In this document: positions 53,820 to 64,000 of the stretch, piece by piece
Position numbering within the stretch: the stretch's first letter is position 1
How the letters are laid out: the number at the start of each line of letters is the position of its first letter
DNA from: Pinus tabuliformis
Taxonomy: Eukaryota > Streptophyta > Pinopsida > Pinales > Pinaceae
Direction of reading: 5' to 3'
Assembly: GCA_031772625.1 (NCBI GenBank)
Contig: CM062808.1
Coordinates: 477,645,655-477,709,654, forward strand
DNA: 64,000 bases
Notes under the pieces: generated by a model
Seen by the model: only the letters and a program-made list of their open reading frames with translations
Told to the model about the DNA's origin: nothing
Database searches by the model: none
Made by a program: the position numbers and the translations under genes

Positions 53820-54640
53820 TCTATTATTGATGATGATCCCATAACTGTGAAGGAAGCAGTAGATTCAAAGGATGGCAAACTCTGGAAAGAGGCCATGGTT
53901 GATGAAATGGCATCTTTGCACAAAAATGAGGCTTGGGATCTGGTGGAGTTGCCGAAGGAAACCCATTGGCAGCAAATGGGTGTTCAAGAAGAAGACAAAT
54001 GTAGAAGGAAAGGTGGAGAAATACAAAGCTCGATTGGTAGCAAAAGGTTATTCCCAGGTGCCAGGAATTGATTTTGGTGATATTTTTTTCTCTTGTTGCC
54101 AAGGTGATTTCTATTAGATTACTTTTATTTGTTGCTGCTGCTTTTGATTTCGAGGTAGAACAAATGGATGTGAAGAAAACATTTCTTCTCGGGGATCTGG
54201 AAGAGGATATCTACATGAAGCAACCTGAAGGCTTTGCGATTTAGGGTAAGAAAGAACTGGTATGCAAGTTAAAGAAGTCCCTGTATGGGTTAAAACAATC
54301 ACCAAGGATGTGGTATCAGAAATTTGATACATTTATACGAGGACTTGGATTCACCAGATGTAAAGCAGATGACTGTGTGTATTTTAAATTAATTGGTGAC
54401 CGTGTTATTTATTTGGTTTTGTATGTGGATGATATGTTGCTGGTTGGAAATGACAAAGAAATTATCCAGGATTTGAAGACCCGTTTGTCCTCCAAATTTG
54501 ACATGAAAGATCTTAGTGCCGCAAACTATATTTTGGGCATGGAAATTAAAAGAGATCGGACAAAGAGGGAGCTCTGGTTAAACCAAAGGAAGTATGTCGA
54601 GACAATATTGTAGAGGTTTAATATGCAGGATAGTAAATCG
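53820..54640 (+). pseudogene. reverse transcriptase of copia element D
   Basis: Pieces show WKEAMVDEMASLHKNEAWDL and, around 54165-54300, the copia motifs for LEEDIYMKQPEGF and SLYGLKQSPRMWYQKF. The catalytic box LVLYVDDMLLVGND is at about 54415-54456, and LGMEIKRDRTKRELWLNQRK follows near the end. In several frames; fossil. Confidence 0.88.
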
Positions 54641-54754
54641 GTGAAGGTTCCTATTTCTGTAATTGTAAAGTTATCTGCTGAACAATGTCCCAAGACATAA
54701 GAAGAGGAAGAGGACAGGTCCCATGTTCCATATGCAAGTGTAGTCGGTAGCCTG

Positions 54755-55408
54755 ATGTATGCGATGGTCTGTACTATACCAGACATTGCACATGCAGTGG
54801 GAATATTGAGTAGGTTTATGTCAAAACCAGGAAAGGATCATTGGACAATAATGAAGCGGGTTTTCAGGTATTTGCGTGGCACTAGTGATTATGGTTTGTG
54901 CTACCAAGGAAGACTAGAATTGGAGAGAGTGTTGGATATTCGTGGATTTGTTGATGTAGACTGGGCTAGAGATCTGGATCAGAGAAGATCTACAAGTGGG
55001 TATGTGTTTAACCTATTTGGCGATGCAGTTAGTTGGATGAGTAAGAAATAATTTGTAGTGGCACTATCAACTACGGAGGCAGAATACATGGCAACCACTC
55101 ATGCAAGCAAGGAAGCAGTTTGGTTGCAGAGATTGTGTTTAAGTATGGGGTTAGTATAGGGAGCTATAAGGATAGACTGTGACAGCCAAAGTGCAAATTT
55201 CTTGGCAAAGACCCCTGCATATCATTCAAAGACAAAGCACATTGATGTTCAATATCACTTTGTGAGGGATATGATAGAAGACAAAAAGGTGTTGCTGGTA
55301 AAGGTGGACACTTTGAAGAATACTGCAAATGCATTGACAAAATCTGTGAGCTCTGCGAAGTTCTCTTGGTGTAGAGAAACAATGGGCATTTCAGGGTTGG
55401 ATAAATGA
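54755..55408 (+). pseudogene. RNase H of copia element D
   Basis: Motifs: MSKPGKDHWTIMKRVFRYLR, GFVDVDWARDLDQRRSTSGY (the copia DWA signature), VFNLFGDAVSWMSKK, a following AEYMA-type stretch, and the last open piece 55202-55408 with KTKHIDVQYHFVRDMIEDKK and DTLKNTANALTKSV. The stop lies 50 bp before the 3' LTR, with a polypurine-like AAGTGGGAGAA right before it. Confidence 0.88.
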
Positions 55409-55457
55409 CTAAGCTCTCTTGTGGCCCCCTGTGGAACGAAAAAAACAAGTGGGAGAA

Positions 55458-57087
55458 TGTTGGGTTGTGTTATATTCTTTCCACGGCTAGCCCACGTAGT
55501 TAACCGGGGGGTTAGAAGGGGGGAAGAGCCCGCCCTTCTTTGCGCTGATTGCATAGCGGGGGGGTCACATGGGGTTTGAGGGGTGCAGGTAAGCCTAGAA
55601 AATTTTGTTCTTGTAGAAATTTTGAATAATAAACACTTATTCAACAGAGATTATCCTGATTATACACTATTGCGGAATACATGCATAATACATGAGCTCC
55701 TCTATGTTGATCATCAATTTAGCAGCATCAATAACAATGAAACATCAATCACATGCACACATTAACACAGTATGTAACCCGGGGAAAGCTTACAGCTGAA
55801 AACCCCACACTATCTGTATATTAATGATTGAGAACATGTACCATTATATAGTACAATACTCCTCTCAAGTATCCAACACTATCTCCACCTGTTACACACA
55901 AAACTAGCTCAGATCAGAACAAGTCACAGGTTCAAATCTCCTCCGCTACTTTGCCTGCCTCTTTTGCACAATACCAAGTGAAAATCACTCGCACTGAAAA
56001 TCACGTGAGCACAGGCTATAATATTGGGCATTATACTGGGCAATACTCATTGGCATACTCAATCCATTGATTGTGAAAGATCTCATGCACAACTATAGTC
56101 ACAACTGATAGCAATCTCAACCTCTAACCCCTGTCTCCACTGAACTTTACATGCACTGAGTTAACTGATGTATTCTTCAGTTGCATTATGAGTTAATAAT
56201 TAGTGAATTAATTTAATCAATTAATTCACATCACTCATCACTAGTCTATTTGCAGTTAGACTAATTACAACTAGTTTCACAAAGTCAAACTGAACACAAC
56301 TCCATCAACTCCACATCCAACTCCACCAAACTCAACCACATGAGTTCTAACTGATGTCCTGCATGCAATAGCTCAACTGACTCACAAAGAAAGCATATTT
56401 CCTTCTGACAGCTGCATGTGCCACATCTGTAGCTCAAACTGAAGTGCTCCAAGAGAATAAGATAAAGTTTATAGTCTAAATATTATTATGAGACAATAAT
56501 ATTTGACTTTTCTATTTTTAGCCTGGCAGTCTAAAAATAGACTCTGATCACTCCGCTGTGAACCAGAAATAGAAGTCCATCTATTTTTCCCAATATGACC
56601 AATCATCCATAAACAACATCCTGCAACTCATAGACCATGATCCATATGTCTAAAAATAGACATGGTCTAAAATAGACTTTGCGCTATAATTTGCTTGCGG
56701 GCCCACTTAGTGAAGGCGACTCTTTTCCACTAAGCTCCATCATCTTTTTGCATTCTCAATAGTTTTTGGACCCTATATTAGGTTGGGCGGACCTAACTAT
56801 GGTTTTGTGCATGATTTTTCACACATGATTTTGGATGCGATGGTTTTCGGTCCATGGTTTTGGACGTGATGGTTTTCGGTCCATGGTATTGGATGCTCCA
56901 GCATGTATCAATATTTATTGTAACATTGAAAGGAACATAATGAAAAATCAAGCTGGTAGTCCCGATTTTTGGATCTAGGGAAAAATCTCTGTGTATATGT
57001 GTTTTATGTGTTATGCTCTCGAATTGTTTATTTTCTGTGTTTTAGAATTCGTATGCAGGTAATATCTGTACAAGGTTAAAACCTACA
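55458..57087 (+). repeat. 3' LTR of copia element D, with a 1.17-kb inserted or replaced segment
   Basis: Matches the 5' LTR at 55458-55592 and 56763-57087. The middle (55593-56762) is unrelated to the 42-bp part it replaces in the 5' LTR (51027-51068). The foreign part is non-coding and AT-rich. It has no clear terminal repeats or target duplication, so its nature is unknown. Confidence 0.85.
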
Positions 57088-57092
57088 AATGA

Positions 57093-57318
57093 TGAGAGTT
57101 GGCATGAAGATATTGCTCAGTATGAGTTTTCTTCTGAAACACCTGGTGGGAGAAAGAAGCATCATGCTTCTTCGAAATGAGAACATAAAGGAAAGGCAGG
57201 TACCCATCAACTTCCTGCTCCATAGTGAAATTTATGGAGGGAGATTGATTGTTGAGATGATAGAAAAACTGATCTAACTCATCTTGGCCATGAGGCTAGA
57301 TGACACCAGTGTCATCCA
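57093..57318 (-). pseudogene. PLE unit 2 reverse transcriptase fragment
   Basis: Continues unit 2 after element D and matches unit 1 at about 46573-46801, the end of the reverse transcriptase up to the region of the catalytic FVDD box. The match ends at about 57318, where the unit is 5'-truncated, as expected when reverse transcription stops early. Confidence 0.8.
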
Positions 57319-57319
57319 A

Positions 57320-58032
57320 TTTATAATTATCCATCCCTCTTTGTGTCCTTATAACTCTCATTTCTAGAAAAGCTCTCTAGAGGCTTAGTCATTCATTTGG
57401 AGCATCTACCATGTTGCGTTAGCATTCAAGATGTCTTGTGGAGCTGTGTACTATGAAGCATGCGGGGGAATTGTCACACTCATTAAAGAGCACAATCCTC
57501 GACTAGAAGGTATCACTCTCAAAGGCCTCCAACAATTCAAGTAGAGTTCATGAAGGATGAGAGGGATATTGGGGGGAGCGCAACATCTACTTGACACAAA
57601 AATAACAGAGGAAGATGTTGCTCGGTCCTACACATTGGTTATACCTAAGGTGAACCAAATCAATACCTACACATGGTACATTTATACTAGGAATATATGA
57701 AGACATTACTAGGTAGCGTTATACTAGAAAAAAATGAAGCAAAGGAGGAAATTTTTCTGATGCTTGATGACCTACACCTGTTTATGAAGTCCTTGGATTA
57801 ACACATGAAGCGGCTAGAAGATCATCTCGACCTCCCACCCAACCTAAGAAGCTCTCTTGACAGTGACAAAAATGATGAGGCTCATCAACAGGTAAATTGT
57901 ATGGGTCACAATGCCACTCTCCAACTTATTAAAATTGAACTTTCTCACATTTATTTACATATTTAGTTATATTTTGCTTAGTGAGAAGGGTGAAGGTGAG
58001 TTGCTATGTCATATGGCCTAATATGTATTAAA
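57320..58032. other. unassigned sequence between PLE and element E
   Basis: About 0.7 kb, non-coding, with no element I can name. The left end is the PLE junction; the right end is the estimated start of the element E LTR. Confidence 0.4.
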
Positions 58033-59954
58033 TGTAGGAATTGGAGCAGTTTTGGATTGATTTAAGTGCATGAACTCGAGGTGGACAAGCAAGAGAGATT
58101 TTAGGAGATTGGTCTCCCTCATTTACTCCTCAAATCACTCAAAGATTCCTGCACCATATCTCATCAGCTCGGAGTTACTAGCAACCAAGCAAGTCGAATT
58201 CATTGGCAGCCAAGCCAGTGACAGTTAAAGACAAGTTATTCTTGAGTTAGGGAGCCAAGTCTCCTTATTTTTTAGGAAGATACTGGTAGCTTCAGTTTGT
58301 ATAAATAAGAGAGCCAAGGGACTCATTAGGATTCAACTTTTTGTTGTATCCTAGAGACAATTTGAGCTGAAACATTGTGATTGTTATTTGCTATGTTGTA
58401 TTTCAAATTTTAATGATAATGAGAAATTCTACCTTGATCCAGGATTGAGTTGACTTAGAGGGTTGAAGCTCTTGGGTTAGGGCCCAACCCTAGTAGTAGA
58501 AGTTCCTCTTTTCGTATTTGTATTCTTAGATTAAGATGATAGTTAGATGCTGAAATTATATATGCTTTGTTTAGCTTAACAAGTATTTGAATGATTGCTT
58601 AATATTGTTTCCATTAGTTTGGCGAACTAGATCGATGGTGCAGTAGTGAAGGAAAGTACTTGATAAAAGCTTGTGACAGTGGCCTATTCCTCATCTCCCT
58701 CATGGGATCATGATCAGAGGGCCCCACTCTCAAAGCCCCAAAAACATAATGTCTTTTGGTCATTGCATAAATTAGGTTCCATTGTTAGATAGATAATTGT
58801 TTATGATTTCTTGGAGGCACCAGTAGTTTTTATCTTGTTTCTTAAGTTTTTTGTAGCATAGTAGGCATTCCATTTCATAAATCTAGTCATTAGAAATAGA
58901 TAGATCAACTTTCTCAAATTCAACTCATCTTTTCCATGTTGACATGTAGTGATGCATAAATGAAAAGAAAAATAGGTTTTATTGCAGGGATTGTTGATCT
59001 GTAGGGAGGAACTCATCCAACCAGCTTCACCTAAGTCTTCTCCACCTTCTACCAAGGCATACCAGCCCCTAATCTGAATCTCTGTTTTGTAGCCACCATG
59101 AGTAACCACCTTAGGAAAATCCAACCTTCTTGAAGTGTTGGACTTAGTATTGGGCAATGTGCACCTTCCTTATACCTTCTATAATTGCCATACATCTCTC
59201 CAGCACCTCATCTCACTATCCTTTCCCTCCTGAAGACTTCAATTAACTTCTTGTAGAAAAGGAGGATATCCTATAGCAAACTAGGACATCTTGTAGCAGT
59301 TTCCTGTAGCAGCCTGTTTGACCCTGTTTTGACCAGAAATTCTAGTATGAGGTTAGGTGACCTCCTCATGGATCCATGCCTATCAGTGCCACCTGTGATT
59401 AGTTCTCCCATGCCTTTTCCTCCCTGCAAGATCAAACAAAGTAGCATAGCATTTACATTTCTGAATTTGGCAATTAGATGACTCTTTTTTTGTAAATGTA
59501 AAATGAGATAGTTAGTGCATGTATGTATGAGTCCTAGAATGATAGAATAATTTTCCATTTCCAAACAAACCTAATAGCTAGAGGATGCATTGCAAGGTTA
59601 ACATAGTTCTTTTCTGCAAGTATTTGTGTCATTTCCTAGCTAGATGATTTATGGCATTTCATAGCATTTTTCATCCAGTAAATTTCATTTCCTAAAATAA
59701 ACAAGCATTTGCTTTTCTACATTAGATCCAGTTGTACATTCACTGTTAGTAGTGAGACTCATTCTAGTCAATAGAAGATTGGTCTAGAACCCTAGTGGTT
59801 AAGCATCTAGTTGAGAAGTGACATGAGTAGAATGTTACATCTGTTGTGTATATAGCACTGTCACCTCCAAGTTTGTACGAAACCTCGGTTTGATAAAGTA
59901 AAGTTGGTAGCCCTAGGAGTTGCAACATCCTTGCTGCAACACTGAGGCTCATCA
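58033..59954 (+). repeat. 5' LTR of element E (left end estimated)
   Basis: The right end is fixed by the primer-binding site (ends CTCATCA). The left end is a TGTAGGAATTGGAG start chosen by eye; no second LTR is visible to confirm it. TATAAATAA at 58300-58308 suggests the U3-R boundary. Only short open stretches, no gene. Confidence 0.55.
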
Positions 59955-59958
59955 CTTT

Positions 59959-59977
59959 TTGTCGCCGTTTCTGGGGA
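59959..59977 (+). other. primer-binding site of element E
   Basis: TTGTCGCCGTTTCTGGGGA resembles the TGGCGCCGTTGCCGGGGA site used by Athila and other plant Ty3 elements, with several differences, shortly after the LTR. Confidence 0.6.
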
Positions 59978-60007
59978 GGTGTCGAGGTAGATGTAATTTC
60001 TTCTTTT

Positions 60008-60095
60008 CTTTCTAATTTTCATTCAGCAAATAGTTGCACTTTCTGCTTTCTTTCTAATTTTCATTCAGTAAATAGTTGCAATTTCTGCTTTCTTT
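60008..60095 (+). repeat. 42-bp tandem duplication in the leader of E
   Basis: The unit starting TTTCTAATTTTCATTCAG occurs at about 60009 and again 42 bp later, with two differences, just upstream of gag. Confidence 0.8.
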
Positions 60096-60150
60096 CTGTT
60101 GTGCAAGTGATTCTGAAAAAAACCTAAAAAAGAAAAACAAAAATACTTTC

Positions 60151-61190
60151 ATGCCTCGTAGGAGTAGAGACAATTTAAAGAATTTTTTGCCAAATACCCC
60201 CACAACATCAGACAATCAACCTTCTCTCTTCTTCGGTGGCTATCAGCTAGAGGACCCATTAGGTGAACAACTAGAGATCTTTGAAGAGCCTATTAGGGAA
60301 GAAGAAGAAGAAACCCTTCCACACACTTACAACATGGTTGAAAATATAAATGAAGGTGATTTTCCCATTAGAGAGACTAATGGAGATGCAAGGATGAAAA
60401 ACATAAGCCCCTCTGCCCTTCCTCACTTCCATGGCTTAACCTCAGAAGACCCTGATACCTTATTGTTTGAGTTTTCTATCATTGCAAAAGTTATGATTAT
60501 ACCTCTGATGACCAAAAGTTGAAGTTGTTCCCATCCACCCTTAAGGATGCAACCTTAGGTTGGTTTATGAGTTTACCTGGGGAGAACATCACTACTTGGG
60601 CTCAAATGCAGCAATCCTTCAATGACATGTATAGGGACTACTATAGGTCCAAGGACACTAAAGAAGGAATCTTCAGAATCACCTTGGGACGGGATGAATC
60701 CTTGGAGAATTATGAGGAAAGGTTCCAACTCATCTACAAAAGGGCTAGATGCACCTTCGGTCCTAAATCACTCAAGTTAGTCCTTCTAAAAGGGATCAGG
60801 GGACATCTATCAACTATCTTATGATGATATCAAGGTAGTTTTCAAAAATAATTTTAGGTTGTCAGAAAGAAGGGTAGGGCTAGTTAAGCTTTGGCCAGTT
60901 CCTCTTCCTCCAACACATCTATCAAGAGTGAAATTGGAAACATGTTGGAAGACTTTAAAAGTGAGATGTTGCACACCTTTTCTCTACAAAAGGACACCAC
61001 GCAAATCAATAGGAAGTAGGAGGAAGCAAAGAGAGCCTTAGTTGTCTTTTGCCCTAGATGCACCAGAAGGCACCCCAAAAATGAATGTCCATTGAATGTT
61101 ATAGAGATCTACTCGGTCTGTGAGGAAAAACACTCCACGGATAAGTGCCTTTTGCTACCTGGATTGAAAGTTGTATATCAAGGAACTGAA
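60151..61190 (+). pseudogene. gag of element E
   Basis: Start at 60151 (MPRRSRDNLKNFLPN) chosen because the upstream in-frame part is leader-like. Acidic linker, then FHGLTSEDPDTLLFEF, and in 60519-60824 LFPSTLKDATLGWFMSLPGE, AQMQQSFNDMY and YRSKDTKEGIFRITLGRDES: a plant Ty3 retrotransposon gag domain. The zinc-knuckle region at about 61050-61160 contains CPRCTRRHPKNEC and a second Cys/His cluster. In several pieces. Confidence 0.85.
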
Positions 61191-61815
61191 GGTGGGGATG
61201 AACAACTCTGTTATATCAACCAAAGGAGGCCTCAAGGACCTCGACCATACCAATAAGGCATGGAAGGGGCAATCCAAATAAGAACACATCCCTTCCCCCT
61301 TGGTGTCCTCCTGCTCATCCTTCATGGTCCACACCTTCTCCTTGGTCTTATGCACCTCAATACCATTCCCAACTTGCCAATCAATCATTTCAGCCATATG
61401 CTCCCCCCACATCCTGAGTGGAATACCCCATCACAGTAGTGGAGGCCTCCATTCAATCAATATCCAACCTTAATACCTCCACCTCCTTCTTAACCACAAC
61501 TCCTTCGTCCTACTCCACTTAATAAACCTCATATGCTTGCTCAACCAAATCCGAGCCTGAACAACAAACAAGTACAACAGGTCTATAGTGGAGAGACATC
61601 CTACCTTGCCTATGCTATGGAAATTCAAGAAATTAACCTCAGGTCTGGAAGAGTGATTCCAGATATTCAACCTCCATCTTCACCCGAGGAGCTTGAGGAG
61701 GAAAAGGAAGAGAGTGTTCCTAAATCCAATCCAACTCCTTTTCCTAAAAGATTGATCCATCCTAGTCAACACACCCAATAAGAGACTGAAATTTTGGGAG
61801 AGTTGAAAAACTTGT
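61191..61815 (+). other. gag-protease linker of element E
   Basis: Proline-rich decayed region. 61533-61781 is open and carries EIQEINLRSGRVIPDIQPPS followed by a Glu-rich stretch and PTPFPKRLIHPSQ, the pattern of the Athila linker. Confidence 0.6.
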
Positions 61816-62748
61816 GTGTCAAAATCCCACTCCTCCAAGTTATCCCCCATCTACAACAAGTTAATCAAGGAGAAATGCTTCAAACATCATGGGAGGAGAA
61901 AGAAAGATACTCCAACCATTAATGTCATCAGAAAGATGCCTGACTTAATGATGGGGAGAGTGATTTTCCCAAAGTATCTAGACCCTGGAAGTCCTGCAGT
62001 AGATGTGCACGTTGATGGCATCATTTTCCCCCACACCTTGATTGATCTTGGGGCTGCCATCAATGTGATGAATAACGATACCATGTGCAAACTGAATCTC
62101 CAAGTATAATTAAGAAAGACCACAACAATACTACAACTTGCAAACAGATCCACAATAGCTCCTAAGGGAGTTGTTGAGGATGTGATGGTCTCTATTGATT
62201 CTTGGGAATACCCTGCTGACTTCTTAGTTCTTCAGCCCAAGACCAAATTCAATGGTTATCCTCTCATTCTTAGAAGGCCATGGCTAGCCACTGTTGATAT
62301 TTACATAACTTTCAGGGCTGGGAACTTGACCATTAAAAATGGGCATTTGTCCAAACAATTGGTCTTGTACCCTCCTGCTCAGCCATCTCCAGAGCATGAC
62401 TTACCCTTGTGGTTGGAAGAGGAAGAGGAAGATGAATTATACCATACCACATCCTACCCAATTTGTACCCTAGATACTATTATAGGAGGGGGGAAACTTG
62501 ATGAAGATGACCTAATTGATCAAATCCTCCAAAACCAACCCCCCAACACCATGTCTCTTGATGAGTTAGTAAAGAAATATGAAGATAACCCTTGGACTGA
62601 TTTTTGCCTAATTGACTCAAGTCCTACTCATGTCAAAATGGTAGAATTTGGTCTAGATAAAACATTGAAAATAAACCCTTCTCTCCCTGCACATCAGGAA
62701 AATGAGTCATGTGACATGCTAAGTGAGCACCTGGATGCCTTTGTCTAG
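61816..62748 (+). pseudogene. protease region of element E
   Basis: 61816-62109 has FPHTLIDLGAAINVMNNDT, an Athila-type protease active-site region. 62182-62748 continues with PADFLVLQPKTKFNGYPLIL and RRPWLATVDIYITFRAGNLT, the conserved end of the protease, then an acidic linker (LWLEEEEEDELYHTTS). Confidence 0.82.
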
Positions 62749-62760
62749 AGTTATAAGGAA

Positions 62761-63600
62761 ATGAAGGGAGTGCACCCTTCAGTGTGTACTCACCACATTT
62801 ACATTAAGGAAGGTTGTAAGCTAGTGTGCCAACCTCAGAGGAGAATGAACCCAACCCTCAAAGTTATAGTTAAAGAACTACATAAGTTGTTGGATGCAGG
62901 ATGTGAGTGGGTGTGTCCTCTAACTCTGGTCCCAAAGAAGAATGGAAAATGGAGGATCTGTGCGGATTATAGAGAGTTAAACAAAGGCACTAAAAAATAA
63001 CATTTCCCTCTACCTTTCATTGATCAAGTCTTGGATGGTCTTGCAAGAAAGAAGTTCTTCTCTTTCCTGGATGGATTCAGTGGTTATAATCAGATCTAGA
63101 TTAGCCCAGAGGACGAAGATAAAACCACATTCACTTTTCCTTGGGGTACCTTTGCTTATAGGGTCCTTCCTTTTGGATTATGTAATTCCTGTACCACTTT
63201 TCAAAGGGCAGTCCTGAGCATCTTTGCTGAGCTATTCCATGACTTTGTAGAAATCTATATGGATTATTTCACTCCCTATGGGGGTGACTTCCTGGAGGTT
63301 CTCTCCAACTTGGGGAAAGTACTAAATAAGTGCATTGAAATGAACCTATCTGAAAAGTGTGAGTTCTTGATGAATGCATGGATTGTTCTAGGTCACTCAA
63401 TATCCTAGGAAGGACTACAAGTGGACCCAAATAAAATTGGTATCATAAAGAGGGTCCCTACTCCTCAAATGAAGAGGGAAGTCAGGAGTTTATTGGGCTT
63501 AGCTAGATATTATAGCAAATTCATCAAGGACTTTAGCAAGGTAGCCTCACCATTGTTTGGATTGCTGGCCAAGGACTTTGAATTTGGTTGGTCAGAAAGT
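62761..63600 (+). pseudogene. reverse transcriptase of element E
   Basis: 62761-63000 carries the pre-RT segment and VPKKNGKWRICADYRELNKG. Pieces to 63217 show the FLDGFSGYNQ-type motif and TFAYRVLPFGLCN. The catalytic box is degenerate. 63421-63600 holds RVPTPQMKREVRSLLGLARY and FSKVASPLFGLLAKDFEFGW, the connection to RNase H. Broken in several places. Confidence 0.85.
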
Positions 63601-64000
63601 TGCTAAGAGGCCCTAGAAATTTTGAAGGACAAGTTGACTATTGTACCCATACTCCAAGGCCCAAATTGGGCTCTTCCTTTCCACATCTATGTTGATTCCC
63701 CTAAAAAAGCTATAAGAGTAGCTCTAGGCTAGATAGATGACAAGTTGCCTTATGCCATTTACTTCATTAGCAAAAATCTGTCCAAGGCTGAATTGAACTA
63801 CACTGTGACTGAAAAAGAACTCCCAGTTGTTGTCCATTCCTTGAATAAATTTAGACACTACATCGCTAGTTACTAAGCCTTTGTACATACTAACCATGCT
63901 GCTATCAAATATTTGATGAACAAGCCTGATATGAATGCTGGAATTATTAGATGGTTACTTTTATTACAACAGTTTGATTTAACTATCATTGATAAGCTAG
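63601..64000 (+). pseudogene. RNase H of element E, cut by the window end
   Basis: Frames show LPFHIYVDSPKKAIRVALG, LPYAIYFISKNLSKAELNYT, VTEKELPVVVHSLNKFRHYI and LLLQQFDLTIIDK, the order of a Ty3 RNase H (tDASd..gavL, sktL..aE.nY...EkE.la.v, fr.Yl). Integrase and the 3' LTR lie beyond 64000. Confidence 0.82.

Larger units (their letters stand above)
50900..57087 (+). mobile_element. Ty1/copia LTR retrotransposon D inserted in PLE unit 2
   Basis: 6188 bp. The left LTR is 495 bp; the right LTR contains a 1.17-kb foreign segment. The target duplication is aatga (50895-50899 and 57088-57092). Domain order gag, protease, integrase, reverse transcriptase, RNase H is diagnostic of copia. Primer-binding site and polypurine tract are in place. 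The shared LTR parts differ by about 6-7% by eye, so it is older than B, maybe 10-20 million years at conifer rates. Gag-pol is broken in about eight places. Confidence 0.92.
49129..57319 (-). mobile_element. Penelope-like element unit 2, 5'-truncated, split by copia element D
   Basis: About 2.0 kb of PLE sequence without D: the hammerhead-like 3' end (49129 on), AT-rich 3' region, GIY-YIG and connector to 50894, then after D a reverse-transcriptase fragment that stops matching unit 1 at about 57318. It precedes unit 1 in the direction of transcription, so it acts as the 'pseudo-LTR' of the tandem. TTTATAA at 38361-38367 and 57320-57326 may be the target duplication of the whole array, but 7 AT bases could be chance. 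Confidence 0.85.
58033..64000 (+). mobile_element. Ty3/gypsy Athila-like LTR retrotransposon E, 3' part outside window
   Basis: Plus-strand element with a long 5' LTR (estimated 58033-59954), a primer-binding site, gag, a long linker, protease, reverse transcriptase and the start of RNase H, running off the window. NLRSGR in the gag-protease linker and IDLGAAINVM in the protease (DLGA rather than DSGA) are Athila-style. The reverse-transcriptase form LPFGLCN also fits Athila/Tat. Broken in about eight places within the window. Confidence 0.8.

Noticed and set aside
38361-57326. TTTATAA as certain target duplication of the PLE array
   Set aside because: Seven AT bases in AT-rich flanks can match by chance; kept only as a possibility.

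Overview
This window is repeat DNA from a large plant genome. I see no convincing host gene, tRNA, rRNA, CRISPR array or other prokaryotic feature. The plant assignment rests on Tat/Athila-type Ty3 elements, a Ty1/copia element and a plant L1-type LINE whose ORF1 has a DUF4283-like domain and whose ORF2 ends in RNase H. A conifer is the best guess. Two head-to-tail units of a GIY-YIG-bearing Penelope-like element (PLE) lie at 38.4-57.3 kb, and PLEs of this kind in land plants are known mainly from conifers (the 'Dryad' elements). The deep nesting, long LTRs and lack of genes fit a gymnosperm.

Layout. (1) 1 to about 35.2 kb is one plus-strand Ty3/gypsy element, A, whose 5' end lies outside the window. 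Its order is gag, protease, archaeal-type RNase H, reverse transcriptase, RNase H, integrase, then a long extra ORF region with coiled coils. Two minus-strand LTR elements sit inside it. C (3529-12101; 184-bp LTRs; near-matching 5-bp target duplication) has gag-like zinc knuckles and an extra ORF but no visible pol. B (19087-34428; 1018-bp LTRs; perfect 5-bp target duplication) is a complete-length Tat-like element with its archaeal-type RNase H after the integrase and an antisense gene-like region related to the plant mobile domain. (2) 35.2-38.4 kb is mostly unassigned and holds a tRNA-derived SINE with a 15-bp target duplication. (3) 38.4-57.3 kb is the PLE tandem. Unit 1 is close to full length and is split by a 6.4-kb LINE with a 17-bp target duplication. 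Unit 2 is 5'-truncated and split by a copia element, D, with a 5-bp target duplication. Both units carry a hammerhead-ribozyme-like fold near the unit boundary. (4) 57.3-58.0 kb is unassigned. (5) 58.0 kb to the end is the 5' part of an Athila-like Ty3 element, E.

Relative ages. Hand-compared LTR pairs differ by about 2.4% (B), about 4% (C) and about 6-7% (D). A must be older than B and C, and the PLE tandem must be older than D and the LINE. Converted to time at slow conifer substitution rates, these are insertions of millions to tens of millions of years. All the coding regions look decayed, and none looks able to move on its own.

The items most worth a second look are: the PLE tandem with a hammerhead-like RNA just upstream of the N-terminal start codon; two placements of archaeal-type RNase H in two Ty3 elements of one window; the antisense gene-like region of B with its own TATA-like and splice-like signals; the parallel CT-rich leader plus coiled-coil ORFs of A and C; and the CpG-rich phased word arrays in B and C.
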